This document shows positions 1 through 6,073 of a DNA stretch of 15,305 nucleotides, one piece after another. Below the pieces are notes generated by a model. That model searched no databases and had not been told where the DNA came from. It saw only the letters and a program-made list of their open reading frames with translations. This stretch comes from G039029935 sp039029935 (GTDB lineage: Bacteria > Chloroflexota > Anaerolineae > Caldilineales > Caldilineaceae). The translations under genes were made by a program, and so were the position numbers. The stretch's first letter is position 1. Each line of letters begins with the position of its first letter. The DNA is taken from positions 1-15,305 of the forward strand of contig JBCCFC010000162.1 of NCBI GenBank assembly GCA_039029935.1. Direction: 5' to 3'.

Positions 1-972
1 AAAGGGCGTTTCAAGCGTGGCATCGGACTGGCTATGTCGCAATGGATGTTCCTCTATCATCCACATACAAAGGTCAGGGTTAGTTCGTCGCCAAACGGAT
101 TTAAAGTGAGCTGCGGATCGCAAGATGTGGGCAACGGCACACGCACTGCGCTAGCCAAGGCGGTTGAAGATACACTGGGTATGAGTCGTCATCAGGTAAT
201 CATTGAAGTTGGCGACTCAGAACTGCCAATTGGCCCCATGTCAACGGGCAGCCAAACAAACGTTTCCGTCTATCCAACCACCGTCACTGCGTGCGAGAAG
301 GTGATGGAACACCTTGTAAAAGAATCGCAGGCAAAACTTGGCTTGAGCAATGTGCGTGCAGCCAATGGAGGCATAGCGCATAGTGCTGGCTTTACGGCGT
401 GGGACGACGTACTAGCCGTAGCCACGCCCTTTGAGTACACAGACAAGCGGGGGGCGGAGCCAATGCTGATGGGATTACGCTTTGCGACGATGAGTAAGGA
501 AACCAATCCTTCAAATGGCCGACGGTTTAGCCATGGTGCAGTCGTAACAGAGGTAGAAGTCGACACGCTCTTAGGCAAAATTCGACCAATCAATGTGTGG
601 ACCTCTGTCGCGGTTGGCAAAATCCGTGTGCCAGAGCTTGCGACAAGTCAAATGTATGGCGGTGCCATTCAGGGTTTAGGGTACGCACTGTATGAACAAA
701 AAGTCATTGACTTAAAGACAGGTCAGGTGCTCTCGGCGAACTTAAACGATTATCGCATCCCCGGCATCGGTGATACACCCGACATCCACGTGTACTTCGA
801 CCAAGAAGGCTTCGACGATGTACGAGGTGACGGTATTGGTTTGGCAGAATTAGCGACGATTGGCGTGGCTGGTTCCGTTGGTAACGCTGTCTATCACGCA
901 ACTGGCTGGCGTCCAACGCAAACACCCATCACCCCACAAGATGTCGTGACAGGTTTGAAGGGGGTTGCATAA
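1..972 (+). CDS. Xanthine/aldehyde dehydrogenase family, molybdopterin-binding (large) subunit, C-terminal part
   Basis: The reading frame is open from base 1 and a Lys-Gly-Arg-Phe-Lys-Arg-Gly-Ile-Gly stretch typical of this family precedes the first ATG (34), so this is the last ~323 residues of a protein usually 700-780 aa long; the start lies outside the window. The subunit carries the Mo-molybdopterin cofactor that hydroxylates purines or aldehydes. Visible family features, numbered from the ATG at 34, are the cofactor-binding segment with GNGTRTALAKA near residues 33-43, the MYGGAIQGLGYALYEQ helix near 208-223, and the C-terminal GLAELATIGVAG segment. Its Glu (about residue 272, codon 847-849) aligns with the catalytic base Glu of the family (usually in a GxGE context). 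The FAD-subunit gene starts 2 nt after the stop, so the two are one transcript. A [2Fe-2S] subunit is expected but is not seen here. Substrate cannot be told from sequence. Confidence 0.93.
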   Translation, partial: KGRFKRGIGLAMSQWMFLYHPHTKVRVSSSPNGFKVSCGSQDVGNGTRTALAKAVEDTLGMSRHQVIIEVGDSELPIGPMSTGSQTNVSVYPTTVTACEKVMEHLVKESQAKLGLSNVRAANGGIAHSAGFTAWDDVLAVATPFEYTDKRGAEPMLMGLRFATMSKETNPSNGRRFSHGAVVTEVEVDTLLGKIRPINVWTSVAVGKIRVPELATSQMYGGAIQGLGYALYEQKVIDLKTGQVLSANLNDYRIPGIGDTPDIHVYFDQEGFDDVRGDGIGLAELATIGVAGSVGNAVYHATGWRPTQTPITPQDVVTGLKGVA

Positions 973-974
973 TC

Positions 975-1916
975 ATGTTGACATTACTGAACACACTAGA
1001 AGAAATTCAGGGCGCAACGGGTGAAATCCGCGCTGGCGGCACTGACCTGCACGACCGTTATCGCATGGGCATATCATCCGGTGCGATCATCGACATTCAC
1101 AAACTCGACTTTGGCGGCTTTGTCGAAAATGCGGACGGGTCGCTGACAATTGGCGCAAGCGTCACCATTGACGACGTAGGGCAACATCCCGCCATCCAAT
1201 CTGGGTATGGGGCGTTGGCACAAGCGGCGAACGGTCTGGCGACGCCGCAAATTCGCTGGGCGGCCAGCTTTGGCGGTAGTCTCTTGCAAAAGACACGCTG
1301 TTCGTATTTCCGCCATCCCGATCTGCCCTGCACGAAAAAGGGTGACGCCGTGTGTGGTGGACGCAAGGGCCATCACCCCAACGGTGTCGTATTTGACAAC
1401 GGTGGGTGCGCACACGCACACGCCTCAACGTTGGCGACGGCACTGCTCATTTATAATGCAATGGTTAAGACAACGATTAATACAACTGTGCGCGAAATGC
1501 CGATTGCCGATTTATATGGCGATGGAACGGCGCACGACTGTGACCACCTGCTTGATGACAATGAAATCCTGACGCATATCACGTTGCCACCTGCGATTGA
1601 TGGCGAGAAAACGGCGTACTTCCGCTCGATTTCGCGTTTTGAGGCTGAGTGGCCGATTGTGGAATGTTCGGTGCGGCTCGTTGTGGCGGGTGACGTAATT
1701 ACAGATGCTGGCGTGGGCGTGGGCGGTGTGTCACAGATTCCATTGCGCTTGAGCAACGTGGAAGCGGCGTTGATTGGGCAACCCGCGACACAGGCGACGT
1801 TGGAGAGGGCGGCTGGGGTTTCGGGCGAAAACACCAGTCCACTCCCCCAATCCGCGTGGAAAGTTGAGATGATGGTCGGCACAATTTTGCACGCACTCGA
1901 AATGGCATTAAACTGA
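975..1916 (+). CDS. Xanthine/aldehyde dehydrogenase FAD-binding subunit (PaoB/YagS-like)
   Basis: This 313-aa protein is the FAD-binding middle subunit that passes electrons from the molybdenum and Fe-S centres to an acceptor. The N-terminal half shows the FAD-binding AGGTDLHDRY motif (residues 20-29) and the ATPQIRWAASFGGSL segment (89-103) of CO-dehydrogenase-type flavoproteins. The C-terminal third fits the CO dehydrogenase flavoprotein C-terminal domain. Between them is a cysteine-bearing insert (C109, C119, C127, C145, with a CSYFRHPDLPC core). This resembles the insert that holds an extra [4Fe-4S] cluster in the PaoB/YagS and 4-hydroxybenzoyl-CoA reductase beta subunits. The ATG follows the stop of the Mo subunit by 2 nt, implying translational coupling. 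Gene order Mo-FAD differs from E. coli paoABC (Fe-S, FAD, Mo). I infer a cytoplasmic or periplasmic aldehyde oxidoreductase; the exact substrate is unknown. Confidence 0.92.
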   Translation: MLTLLNTLEEIQGATGEIRAGGTDLHDRYRMGISSGAIIDIHKLDFGGFVENADGSLTIGASVTIDDVGQHPAIQSGYGALAQAANGLATPQIRWAASFGGSLLQKTRCSYFRHPDLPCTKKGDAVCGGRKGHHPNGVVFDNGGCAHAHASTLATALLIYNAMVKTTINTTVREMPIADLYGDGTAHDCDHLLDDNEILTHITLPPAIDGEKTAYFRSISRFEAEWPIVECSVRLVVAGDVITDAGVGVGGVSQIPLRLSNVEAALIGQPATQATLERAAGVSGENTSPLPQSAWKVEMMVGTILHALEMALN

Positions 1917-1927
1917 TTTTAATATAG

Positions 1928-1968
1928 TGGTCAGCAGCTACATCATGAACAGATGTATCTGCTGATCA
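1928..1968 (+). terminator. Long hairpin after the dehydrogenase genes, terminator-like
   Basis: Left arm 1928-1944 and right arm 1952-1968 pair over 17 positions, with one C-U mismatch and one G-U wobble, around a 7-nt loop. It sits 12 nt after the FAD-subunit stop and 88 nt before the next gene. No clean U-tract follows on the + strand (TTACAC), so it may be a weak intrinsic terminator, an mRNA 3'-end stabiliser, or an operator-like palindrome. Confidence 0.5.
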
Positions 1969-2056
1969 TTACACAAAAATTGTAAACATAATGAAACCAT
2001 TAGAACAAGATTAAACCAGCATTCCAACTAAGCACACAGAACAAGGAATTTGAACA

Positions 2057-3004
2057 ATGACCACAAAACAATTTGGCCCAGAGGGCTGGACACCAGCACA
2101 ACTTAGTTCTCTCAAAGGTAAGACATATCTCATCACTGGTGCTAACAGTGGTACAGGATTTGAAGCAACACGGATTTTGCTGTCTAAGGGTGCAAAAGTG
2201 GTGATGATGAACCGCAACGCCGATAAGTCAGCCGCCGCCATCGCGACCCTGAAACAGGAATTTGGCAGTGACGCTGACGTGACCTTTGTCCGCATGGACT
2301 TGGCGGAACTAGCCTCCGTACGGGAAGCAGCGGCGGAGGTCTTGGAGAAGGTTTCGCACATCGATGCACTGATCTGCAACGCCGCCATCGCACAGGTGCC
2401 AACGCAGCAGCTCACCAAGGACGGTTTTGAAAGTCAGCTTGGCACCAACTATTGCGGTCATTTCGTCCTATGTGGGATGCTTTTCGACCGCATTGAAGAA
2501 TCCACAGGCCACATCGTGGTTGTTGCAAGTCTTGGCTATAAAATGGGGTTGAAGACCATACAGTTCGACGACATGAACTGGGACAAGAACTATCACCAAA
2601 ACAGCACCTATTGTCACAGCAAATTGGCACAAATGATGTTTGCCTATGAGTTGCAAGACAAGATCAAAGAAGCAAACAAGACTGTCAACGTTTACGTTTG
2701 CCACCCCGGTGCGTCCGCCACCTCGCTGATCGAGACCAGCGGCAACATGGCAACCCGGATCATGTATCGGCTCATGATAATGACGCCCTTGGTTCAATCA
2801 GCCGAGAAAGGCGCATATCCCGAAGTCATGTGCGCAACCGCAGGAACCCTGGAACAGCGGGCCTTATACGGTCCCACAGGTCGCATGGAAATGGTTGGCC
2901 CGGTCGGTAAGGGCACACTGGAACCCTACGCCCACGACAAGGCTGTTATGACGAAACTCTGGGACTGGTCAGAGAAGGAAACTGGTTACAAGTGGAATTT
3001 CTAG
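2057..3004 (+). CDS. Short-chain dehydrogenase/reductase (retinol dehydrogenase / protochlorophyllide reductase-like)
   Basis: This 315-aa Rossmann-fold NAD(P)H-dependent oxidoreductase has the classical SDR layout. It shows the cofactor motif TGANSGTG (28-35), an ICNAA strand-end motif (106-110, where NNAG or NAG is usual), a structural Asn in LGTNYCGHF (N131), and the catalytic Ser158 in VVVASLGY, Tyr185 and Lys189 (YCHSK). NRN after the second strand (residues 52-54) suggests NADP(H) preference, which is an inference. The length and the long region between Ser and Tyr resemble retinol dehydrogenase or light-dependent protochlorophyllide reductase relatives, but no photosynthesis genes are near, so a reductase of small carbonyl compounds is the safer call. 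The start is supported by AAGGA (2043-2047) 9 nt before the ATG. It stands alone between the hairpin at 1928-1968 and a long AT-rich gap. The substrate is unknown. Confidence 0.9.
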   Translation: MTTKQFGPEGWTPAQLSSLKGKTYLITGANSGTGFEATRILLSKGAKVVMMNRNADKSAAAIATLKQEFGSDADVTFVRMDLAELASVREAAAEVLEKVSHIDALICNAAIAQVPTQQLTKDGFESQLGTNYCGHFVLCGMLFDRIEESTGHIVVVASLGYKMGLKTIQFDDMNWDKNYHQNSTYCHSKLAQMMFAYELQDKIKEANKTVNVYVCHPGASATSLIETSGNMATRIMYRLMIMTPLVQSAEKGAYPEVMCATAGTLEQRALYGPTGRMEMVGPVGKGTLEPYAHDKAVMTKLWDWSEKETGYKWNF

Positions 3005-3446
3005 AGAGTGCCCACTCCACTGTCGGGGACTGAACGATTACCTTTTGCAATAGTCTACTACAAAAAATAAATAGTACAAGACTATAATAGGATAAATTTT
3101 GATTTTTTGGTAATTCGTAATAATGTGATGCACTGTTAAAAGTTATGATTAGATGTTTTTTGAAATTATATTTGCGTAATATAAACGAAATCGAGCTAGA
3201 TGTAATTAGTGACAATAATGACAATCTTGCATTGCTTGAACTAGAAAATATACGCAATGTCCTCAGCCAAATAAAAGGAGTACATCATCTGGATGTCACT
3301 CATTTTGATGGCGGTTTGCTTGGACTGATGGACATTATTTGTCTATGCCATTGGGGACAATAATCTCTATATGCTTATGATAGAACATATAAAAACATAT
3401 TTTGCATTCAAAACAATTAGTTTGAAAATGCATCCATTCACTCATT
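3005..3446. other. AT-rich intergenic stretch with little recognisable content
   Basis: This region after the SDR gene is much more AT-rich than the flanking genes. It holds a small GAGT/ACTC hairpin just after the stop (3006-3017), one doubtful small ORF (3145-3363), and an imperfect hairpin made of TGCATT (3403-3408) and AATGCA (3427-3432) with an inner CAAA/TTTG pairing. I see no RNA gene and no convincing promoter. The base composition suggests decayed or acquired DNA at the edge of the accessory block. Confidence 0.5.
3145..3363 (+). CDS. Doubtful small ORF, 72 aa, unknown
   Basis: An ATG-started frame encodes 72 residues with a plausible alternation of charged and hydrophobic residues (for example LALLELENIRNVLSQIKG). 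There is no good Shine-Dalgarno sequence before the ATG, no recognisable domain, and a Cys-rich tail ending CLCHWGQ. It could be a real small protein or the remnant of a larger gene. It lies in the AT-rich gap just upstream of repeat copy A. Confidence 0.25.
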   Translation: MIRCFLKLYLRNINEIELDVISDNNDNLALLELENIRNVLSQIKGVHHLDVTHFDGGLLGLMDIICLCHWGQ

Positions 3447-3536
3447 GAGTCGAAAGCAGTGATAGTCCAATGGCGCAAGGTCGCTGGTGCCAAAGTCGCC
3501 CTCACCGTGCTGGTGTCAGCGGTAGCCGTGATGATG
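3447..3536 (+). repeat. Dispersed repeat, copy A
   Basis: About 90 bp closely match 4397-4486. From base 3456 on there are only seven differences, all of them transitions; two more differences (transversions) occur at the left edge. The match stops after GTGATGATG, so this copy lacks the right part shared by copies B and C. It lies upstream of the first PD-(D/E)XK gene and has the same orientation as B and C. A 6-bp stem (3471-3476 with 3487-3492) and a small GCTG/CAGC hairpin (3509-3520) are visible. Confidence 0.85.
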
Positions 3537-3558
3537 ACTTCCCATTACTCTGTCGTAG

Positions 3559-3587
3559 TTGACGCCCATCTGGTAATCATTTAAACT
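3559..3587 (+). promoter_or_regulatory. Candidate sigma-70-type promoter for the first PD-(D/E)XK gene
   Basis: TTGACG (3559-3564, 5/6 to TTGACA) is followed after 17 nt by TAAACT (3582-3587, 4/6 to TATAAT). This would start transcription near 3594, about 45 nt before the ATG at 3639. It lies between repeat A and the gene. It is a consensus match only. Confidence 0.4.
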
Positions 3588-3638
3588 ATCAATCATGCTA
3601 ACTATGGACATACTTGTACAGAGAGAAAGGTGTTTAAA

Positions 3639-4340
3639 ATGGCTACAGATACGGACACTAATACAAATACGGATACTAATACGGAACAACGCCCTACAAA
3701 ACTTAATTTTAAACATTGCACGTTGCAAGAACTGGAACATTTGTTTGGATTGACACAAGTAGAACAGATGCCAGCAATGACTGCGTGGTTATCAGGCCAG
3801 TCAGAAGATGTAGAGACTGAAATTTCAAAATATGAGCACCCAACAATTCTACATTTACAAAGAGAGCTCATCAAACATGTTCATGATTGGAATGAGGACG
3901 AACTTACCTTTGGTTTTATCGCCCCCCTGATGTTATTTGCCAATTATGCAGATAAGATGTTCAATTTTTTCAATCAACGTCTATTTGGCAGCACCATAGA
4001 TGGTATTGAATTGAGTGGTAAGCCAGATGGGATGATTGCATCAGGGAAACGTCGTCCACAAAAACCCTATTTCTGTTTTCAAGAATATAAACGCGAGCAA
4101 GACCCAGAGGGCGATCCGGCAGGACAAGTGTTAGCTGCCATGTTGGTTGCACAGGAACTGAATGAGCATAAGCATCCGATCTATGGCTGTTATGTCAAAG
4201 GAGCTATCTGGTACTTTGTTGTGTTGCAAGGCAAAGAATACGTCATCAGCCTACCCTATGTTGCCGTGCGTGAGGATATTTTTGCCATCGTTTCGATATT
4301 AAAAGCACTCAAGCCCATTATCCGCGACTTGATTCAATAA
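3639..4340 (+). CDS. PD-(D/E)XK nuclease-like protein of uncharacterised family, paralog 1
   Basis: This protein is 233 aa from the ATG at 3639, chosen because AAAGG (3626-3630) lies 8 nt upstream; a GTG at 3630 would overlap that site. Residues 3-15 are a Thr-Asp/Asn low-complexity repeat encoded by near-identical hexamers. A helical region follows (RELIKHVHDWNEDEL, 75-89). The core then shows a PD-(D/E)XK-like arrangement: SGKPDGMIA with Asp130, FQEYKRE with Glu149-x-Lys151, and GDPAGQVLAAM with Gln163. A strand-rich end follows (IYGCYVKGAIWYFVVLQGKEY, split at about 181-201). I recognise this architecture from many unnamed bacterial proteins, common in Bacteroidetes and Cyanobacteria, but know no proven function. 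It is clearly homologous to the gene at 4602-5261, which faces it; both are bracketed by direct repeats A, B and C. DNA cleavage is an inference from fold motifs. A small GATGG/CCATC hairpin (4347-4359) follows the stop. Confidence 0.85.
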   Translation: MATDTDTNTNTDTNTEQRPTKLNFKHCTLQELEHLFGLTQVEQMPAMTAWLSGQSEDVETEISKYEHPTILHLQRELIKHVHDWNEDELTFGFIAPLMLFANYADKMFNFFNQRLFGSTIDGIELSGKPDGMIASGKRRPQKPYFCFQEYKREQDPEGDPAGQVLAAMLVAQELNEHKHPIYGCYVKGAIWYFVVLQGKEYVISLPYVAVREDIFAIVSILKALKPIIRDLIQ

Positions 4341-4396
4341 TTACACGATGGAAACCATCAGAACTTATCAGCCCACTTGATGATGAATCGGTTGTT

Positions 4397-4531
4397 GTGT
4401 CGCAAGCAGTGATAGTCCAATGGCGCAAGGTCGCCAGTGCCAAAGTCGCCCTTGCCGTGTTGGTGTCAACGGTGGCCGTGATGATGTGGCAGCGGTTGTG
4501 GTTATGTGGTTGGCGTGGTCGCCGTTGTGTT
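4397..4531 (+). repeat. Dispersed repeat, copy B (longest copy)
   Basis: This copy sits between the 3' ends of the two convergent PD-(D/E)XK genes. Its left part (4397-4486) matches copy A, and 4437-4531 matches copy C. It is strongly G/T-rich on the + strand, with small hairpins such as GGCG-TGGT-CGCC (4512-4523), GTTG-GTGT-CAAC (4459-4470) and TGGCGC/GTGCCA (4421-4426 with 4437-4442). The G/T-rich character continues to about 4570 without a second copy in the window. I do not regard it as protein-coding, although several frames are open across it. Confidence 0.85.
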
Positions 4532-4601
4532 GGTGTGCGTGGGTTGTGGTCAACGCGTGGTGGATGGCTGAAACACACTGCCCAAACTGGAAAAGCATAT
4601 T

Positions 4602-5261
4602 TTATTCTGAGGAATGACCGGACTTTGATTCAGCTAGTTGGTTGATAATCGCTTTGACCTTCATCAAAATGCTATAAATATCATTGATGTGTTCACGTGT
4701 GGCATCATAGGCTAGGCTAACTGCATATTCTTTGCCATTGAGAACGACAAAGTGCCAGAGACGCCCTACAATATATGCACCATAAACTGGATGGTTTGTT
4801 TCATTGAGCATTTGCGCCACAACCATTGCAATCATCACCTGTCCTAATGGATCACCAGAGGAATCTGCCTCCTTTTTATGTTCGTGAATGAAAAAATAGG
4901 GCTGCTCTGGCACGCGTAACCCCTGAGCAACAATGAAATCCACTTCACCAGACAACTTTTCGTCTTTGTAATGGATAGAAATCTCGCGTTCAAAAAAAGG
5001 CTGATAGTTGGATTGCTCAAAATCAATCATGTCCAAGATAGGGCTGATAAAACGCATCTTCAATTCCTGCTCATTCCAATCATGCACGTGTTTGATGAGG
5101 CGTTTCTGCAATGTAGTCAGCCTATCGATGGGTGGACATGCATCACCAGAAGATTCCTGATTTCCTCTCAGCCACTCATTTAATAAGGTATAGTTACTTT
5201 GTTGTTTGACTTGAAATTCTTTTTCAACTTCAAAAATTTTCCACTTTGAAAATGGTTTCAT
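4602..5261 (-). CDS. PD-(D/E)XK nuclease-like protein of uncharacterised family, paralog 2
   Basis: This protein is 219 aa from the second of two adjacent ATGs (5261). That start places AGAGGAG (complement of 5267-5273) at 5 nt, whereas the first ATG (5264) would leave only 2 nt. It matches the facing paralog along most of its length: LIKHVHDWNEQELKMRFI (55-72), SGEVDFIVA with Asp108, IHEHKKE with Glu127-x-Lys129, GDPLGQVMIAM with Gln141, and VYGAYIVGRLWHFVVLNGKEY (split at about 159-179). It lacks the Thr/Asp/Asn low-complexity start of paralog 1. The same three core residues are kept in both, which supports a conserved PD-(D/E)XK active site rather than decay. Its last codons are 70 nt from repeat B, and repeat C lies upstream of its promoter region. 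Function is unknown; nuclease activity is inferred. Confidence 0.85.
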   Translation of the reverse strand: MKPFSKWKIFEVEKEFQVKQQSNYTLLNEWLRGNQESSGDACPPIDRLTTLQKRLIKHVHDWNEQELKMRFISPILDMIDFEQSNYQPFFEREISIHYKDEKLSGEVDFIVAQGLRVPEQPYFFIHEHKKEADSSGDPLGQVMIAMVVAQMLNETNHPVYGAYIVGRLWHFVVLNGKEYAVSLAYDATREHINDIYSILMKVKAIINQLAESKSGHSSE

Positions 5262-5303
5262 CATGACTCCTCTGTCATTGCAAAAGAAATGATATAGCTA
5301 GAC

Positions 5304-5319
5304 TTGTTGAGATCAACAA
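5304..5319 (-). promoter_or_regulatory. Small palindrome in the leader of paralog 2
   Basis: TTGTTG (5304-5309) and CAACAA (5314-5319) are perfect inverted repeats around AGAT, lying 43 nt before the ATG at 5261 and after the candidate promoter. It could be an operator or a leader hairpin. Only the symmetry is seen. Confidence 0.35.
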
Positions 5320-5345
5320 TTTTCTACACCCAAACGCTTCATGAA

Positions 5346-5376
5346 ATTATACCATAAGTCAGATTCGCTATTCCAA
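5346..5376 (-). promoter_or_regulatory. Candidate promoter for paralog 2 (extended -10)
   Basis: Read on the - strand, TATAAT (complement of 5346-5351) is preceded by TGG, giving an extended -10 element. TTGGAA (complement of 5371-5376) lies 19 nt upstream as a poor -35. Transcription would begin near 5338, with a leader of about 75 nt. The -35 falls in the first bases of repeat copy C. Confidence 0.5.
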
Positions 5377-5487
5377 TGAATGTCAAGTAGCCTGTGCCAA
5401 AGCCACCTTGCCATGTTGGTGACAGCGGTGGCCGTGATGATGTGGCAGCAGTTGTGGTTGCGTGGTTGGCGTAGTCGCCGTTGTGTT
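5372..5487 (+). repeat. Dispersed repeat, copy C
   Basis: Bases 5394-5487 match 4437-4531 of copy B with one single-base deletion and about ten substitutions. The first ~20 bp (5372-5393) are only loosely similar. The copy ends 2 nt before the stop codon (on the - strand) of the hypothetical gene at 5489-6073. It keeps the GGCG-TAGT-CGCC hairpin and the small GTTG/CAGC hairpin (5415-5426). Confidence 0.8.
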
Positions 5488-5488
5488 T

Positions 5489-6073
5489 TCACAGATATGA
5501 TTGCAGCGGCGCATCATTCCATATTTGCGCTTCGATAAAAATATCAAACTTGCGTTCTGGTTGCTCAACCCATTCGCAGCCCGTGATGCCATAGTTGGCA
5601 ATCAACGCACGAATTGCGGATAACGAGAATATTTTACCATGATAGGCACTGTTATACAGTGGATGATGACAATCTGCCAACCATTTAGAAATAACGCTAT
5701 CAGGGTATGTAAAGCTCACATCCGTGCTATCAAATTCAGCCAAAGGAACTTGAACCGTGTGGTAAATGCCTTCAAAGCCATCATACTGTTCAATGTAGTT
5801 TGACGTACCCAGAACCATGTAGAAAGGATAGTCGAGTTTAGGTTTGCCACCCTGCTTGATAAATGTCTCTCGAAGCCACTGTTCCGTCGCACGACGTTCG
5901 GTGATACGTCGTCGTGGTGCTTTATGAGATAAACGGTCCTCGGGGAAGTTATCCTTCATGACAGCCATAAATTCATCATCGTTCAGCGTCGACAATGTGC
6001 GAAACGGTTCTGTGCCTGCTTTGTAGTAGTAGGTCAGGAATTCATCCAAAATTTGGCCCCGCAATCGACTCAC
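5489..6073 (-). CDS. Hypothetical protein, 194 aa, last gene of the sugar operon
   Basis: I do not recognise this family. The protein is soluble, with no signal peptide or membrane segment, and is rich in aromatic residues (for example DYPFYMVLG near 100-108 and YGITGCEWVEQPERKFDIF near 161-179). It looks like a compact alpha/beta fold. The start is a GTG whose bases overlap the stop of the upstream GH43-like gene by 4 nt (GTGA), so translation is coupled to it and it belongs to the operon. The stop lies directly against repeat C. No catalytic motif is visible, and a role in the sugar pathway is only suggested by position. Confidence 0.8.
   Translation of the reverse strand: MSRLRGQILDEFLTYYYKAGTEPFRTLSTLNDDEFMAVMKDNFPEDRLSHKAPRRRITERRATEQWLRETFIKQGGKPKLDYPFYMVLGTSNYIEQYDGFEGIYHTVQVPLAEFDSTDVSFTYPDSVISKWLADCHHPLYNSAYHGKIFSLSAIRALIANYGITGCEWVEQPERKFDIFIEAQIWNDAPLQSYL

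Noticed and set aside
1451..1882. 143-aa frame on the - strand inside the FAD-subunit gene, and similar long antisense frames
   Set aside because: It lies wholly inside a gene with clear family motifs. The antisense product has a composition typical of mirror frames and no domain.
3006..3017. Short GAGT/ACTC hairpin after the SDR stop as a terminator
   Set aside because: Only 4-5 bp and no U-tract follow; mentioned as content of the gap, not called as a terminator.
4397..4645. Open frames across repeat B, including one giving an 82-aa Val/Trp-rich product partly shared with copy A
   Set aside because: Several frames on both strands are open because the repeat is stop-poor and G/T-rich. Differences between copies do not favour synonymous sites in any one frame clearly, copy C shifts frame by a deletion, and no ribosome binding site is present.
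3447..5487. Integron cassette array with attC sites
   Set aside because: The repeats are direct and alternate with genes, but no GTTRRRY/RYYYAAC core pair bounds an overall palindrome, and no integrase gene is seen.
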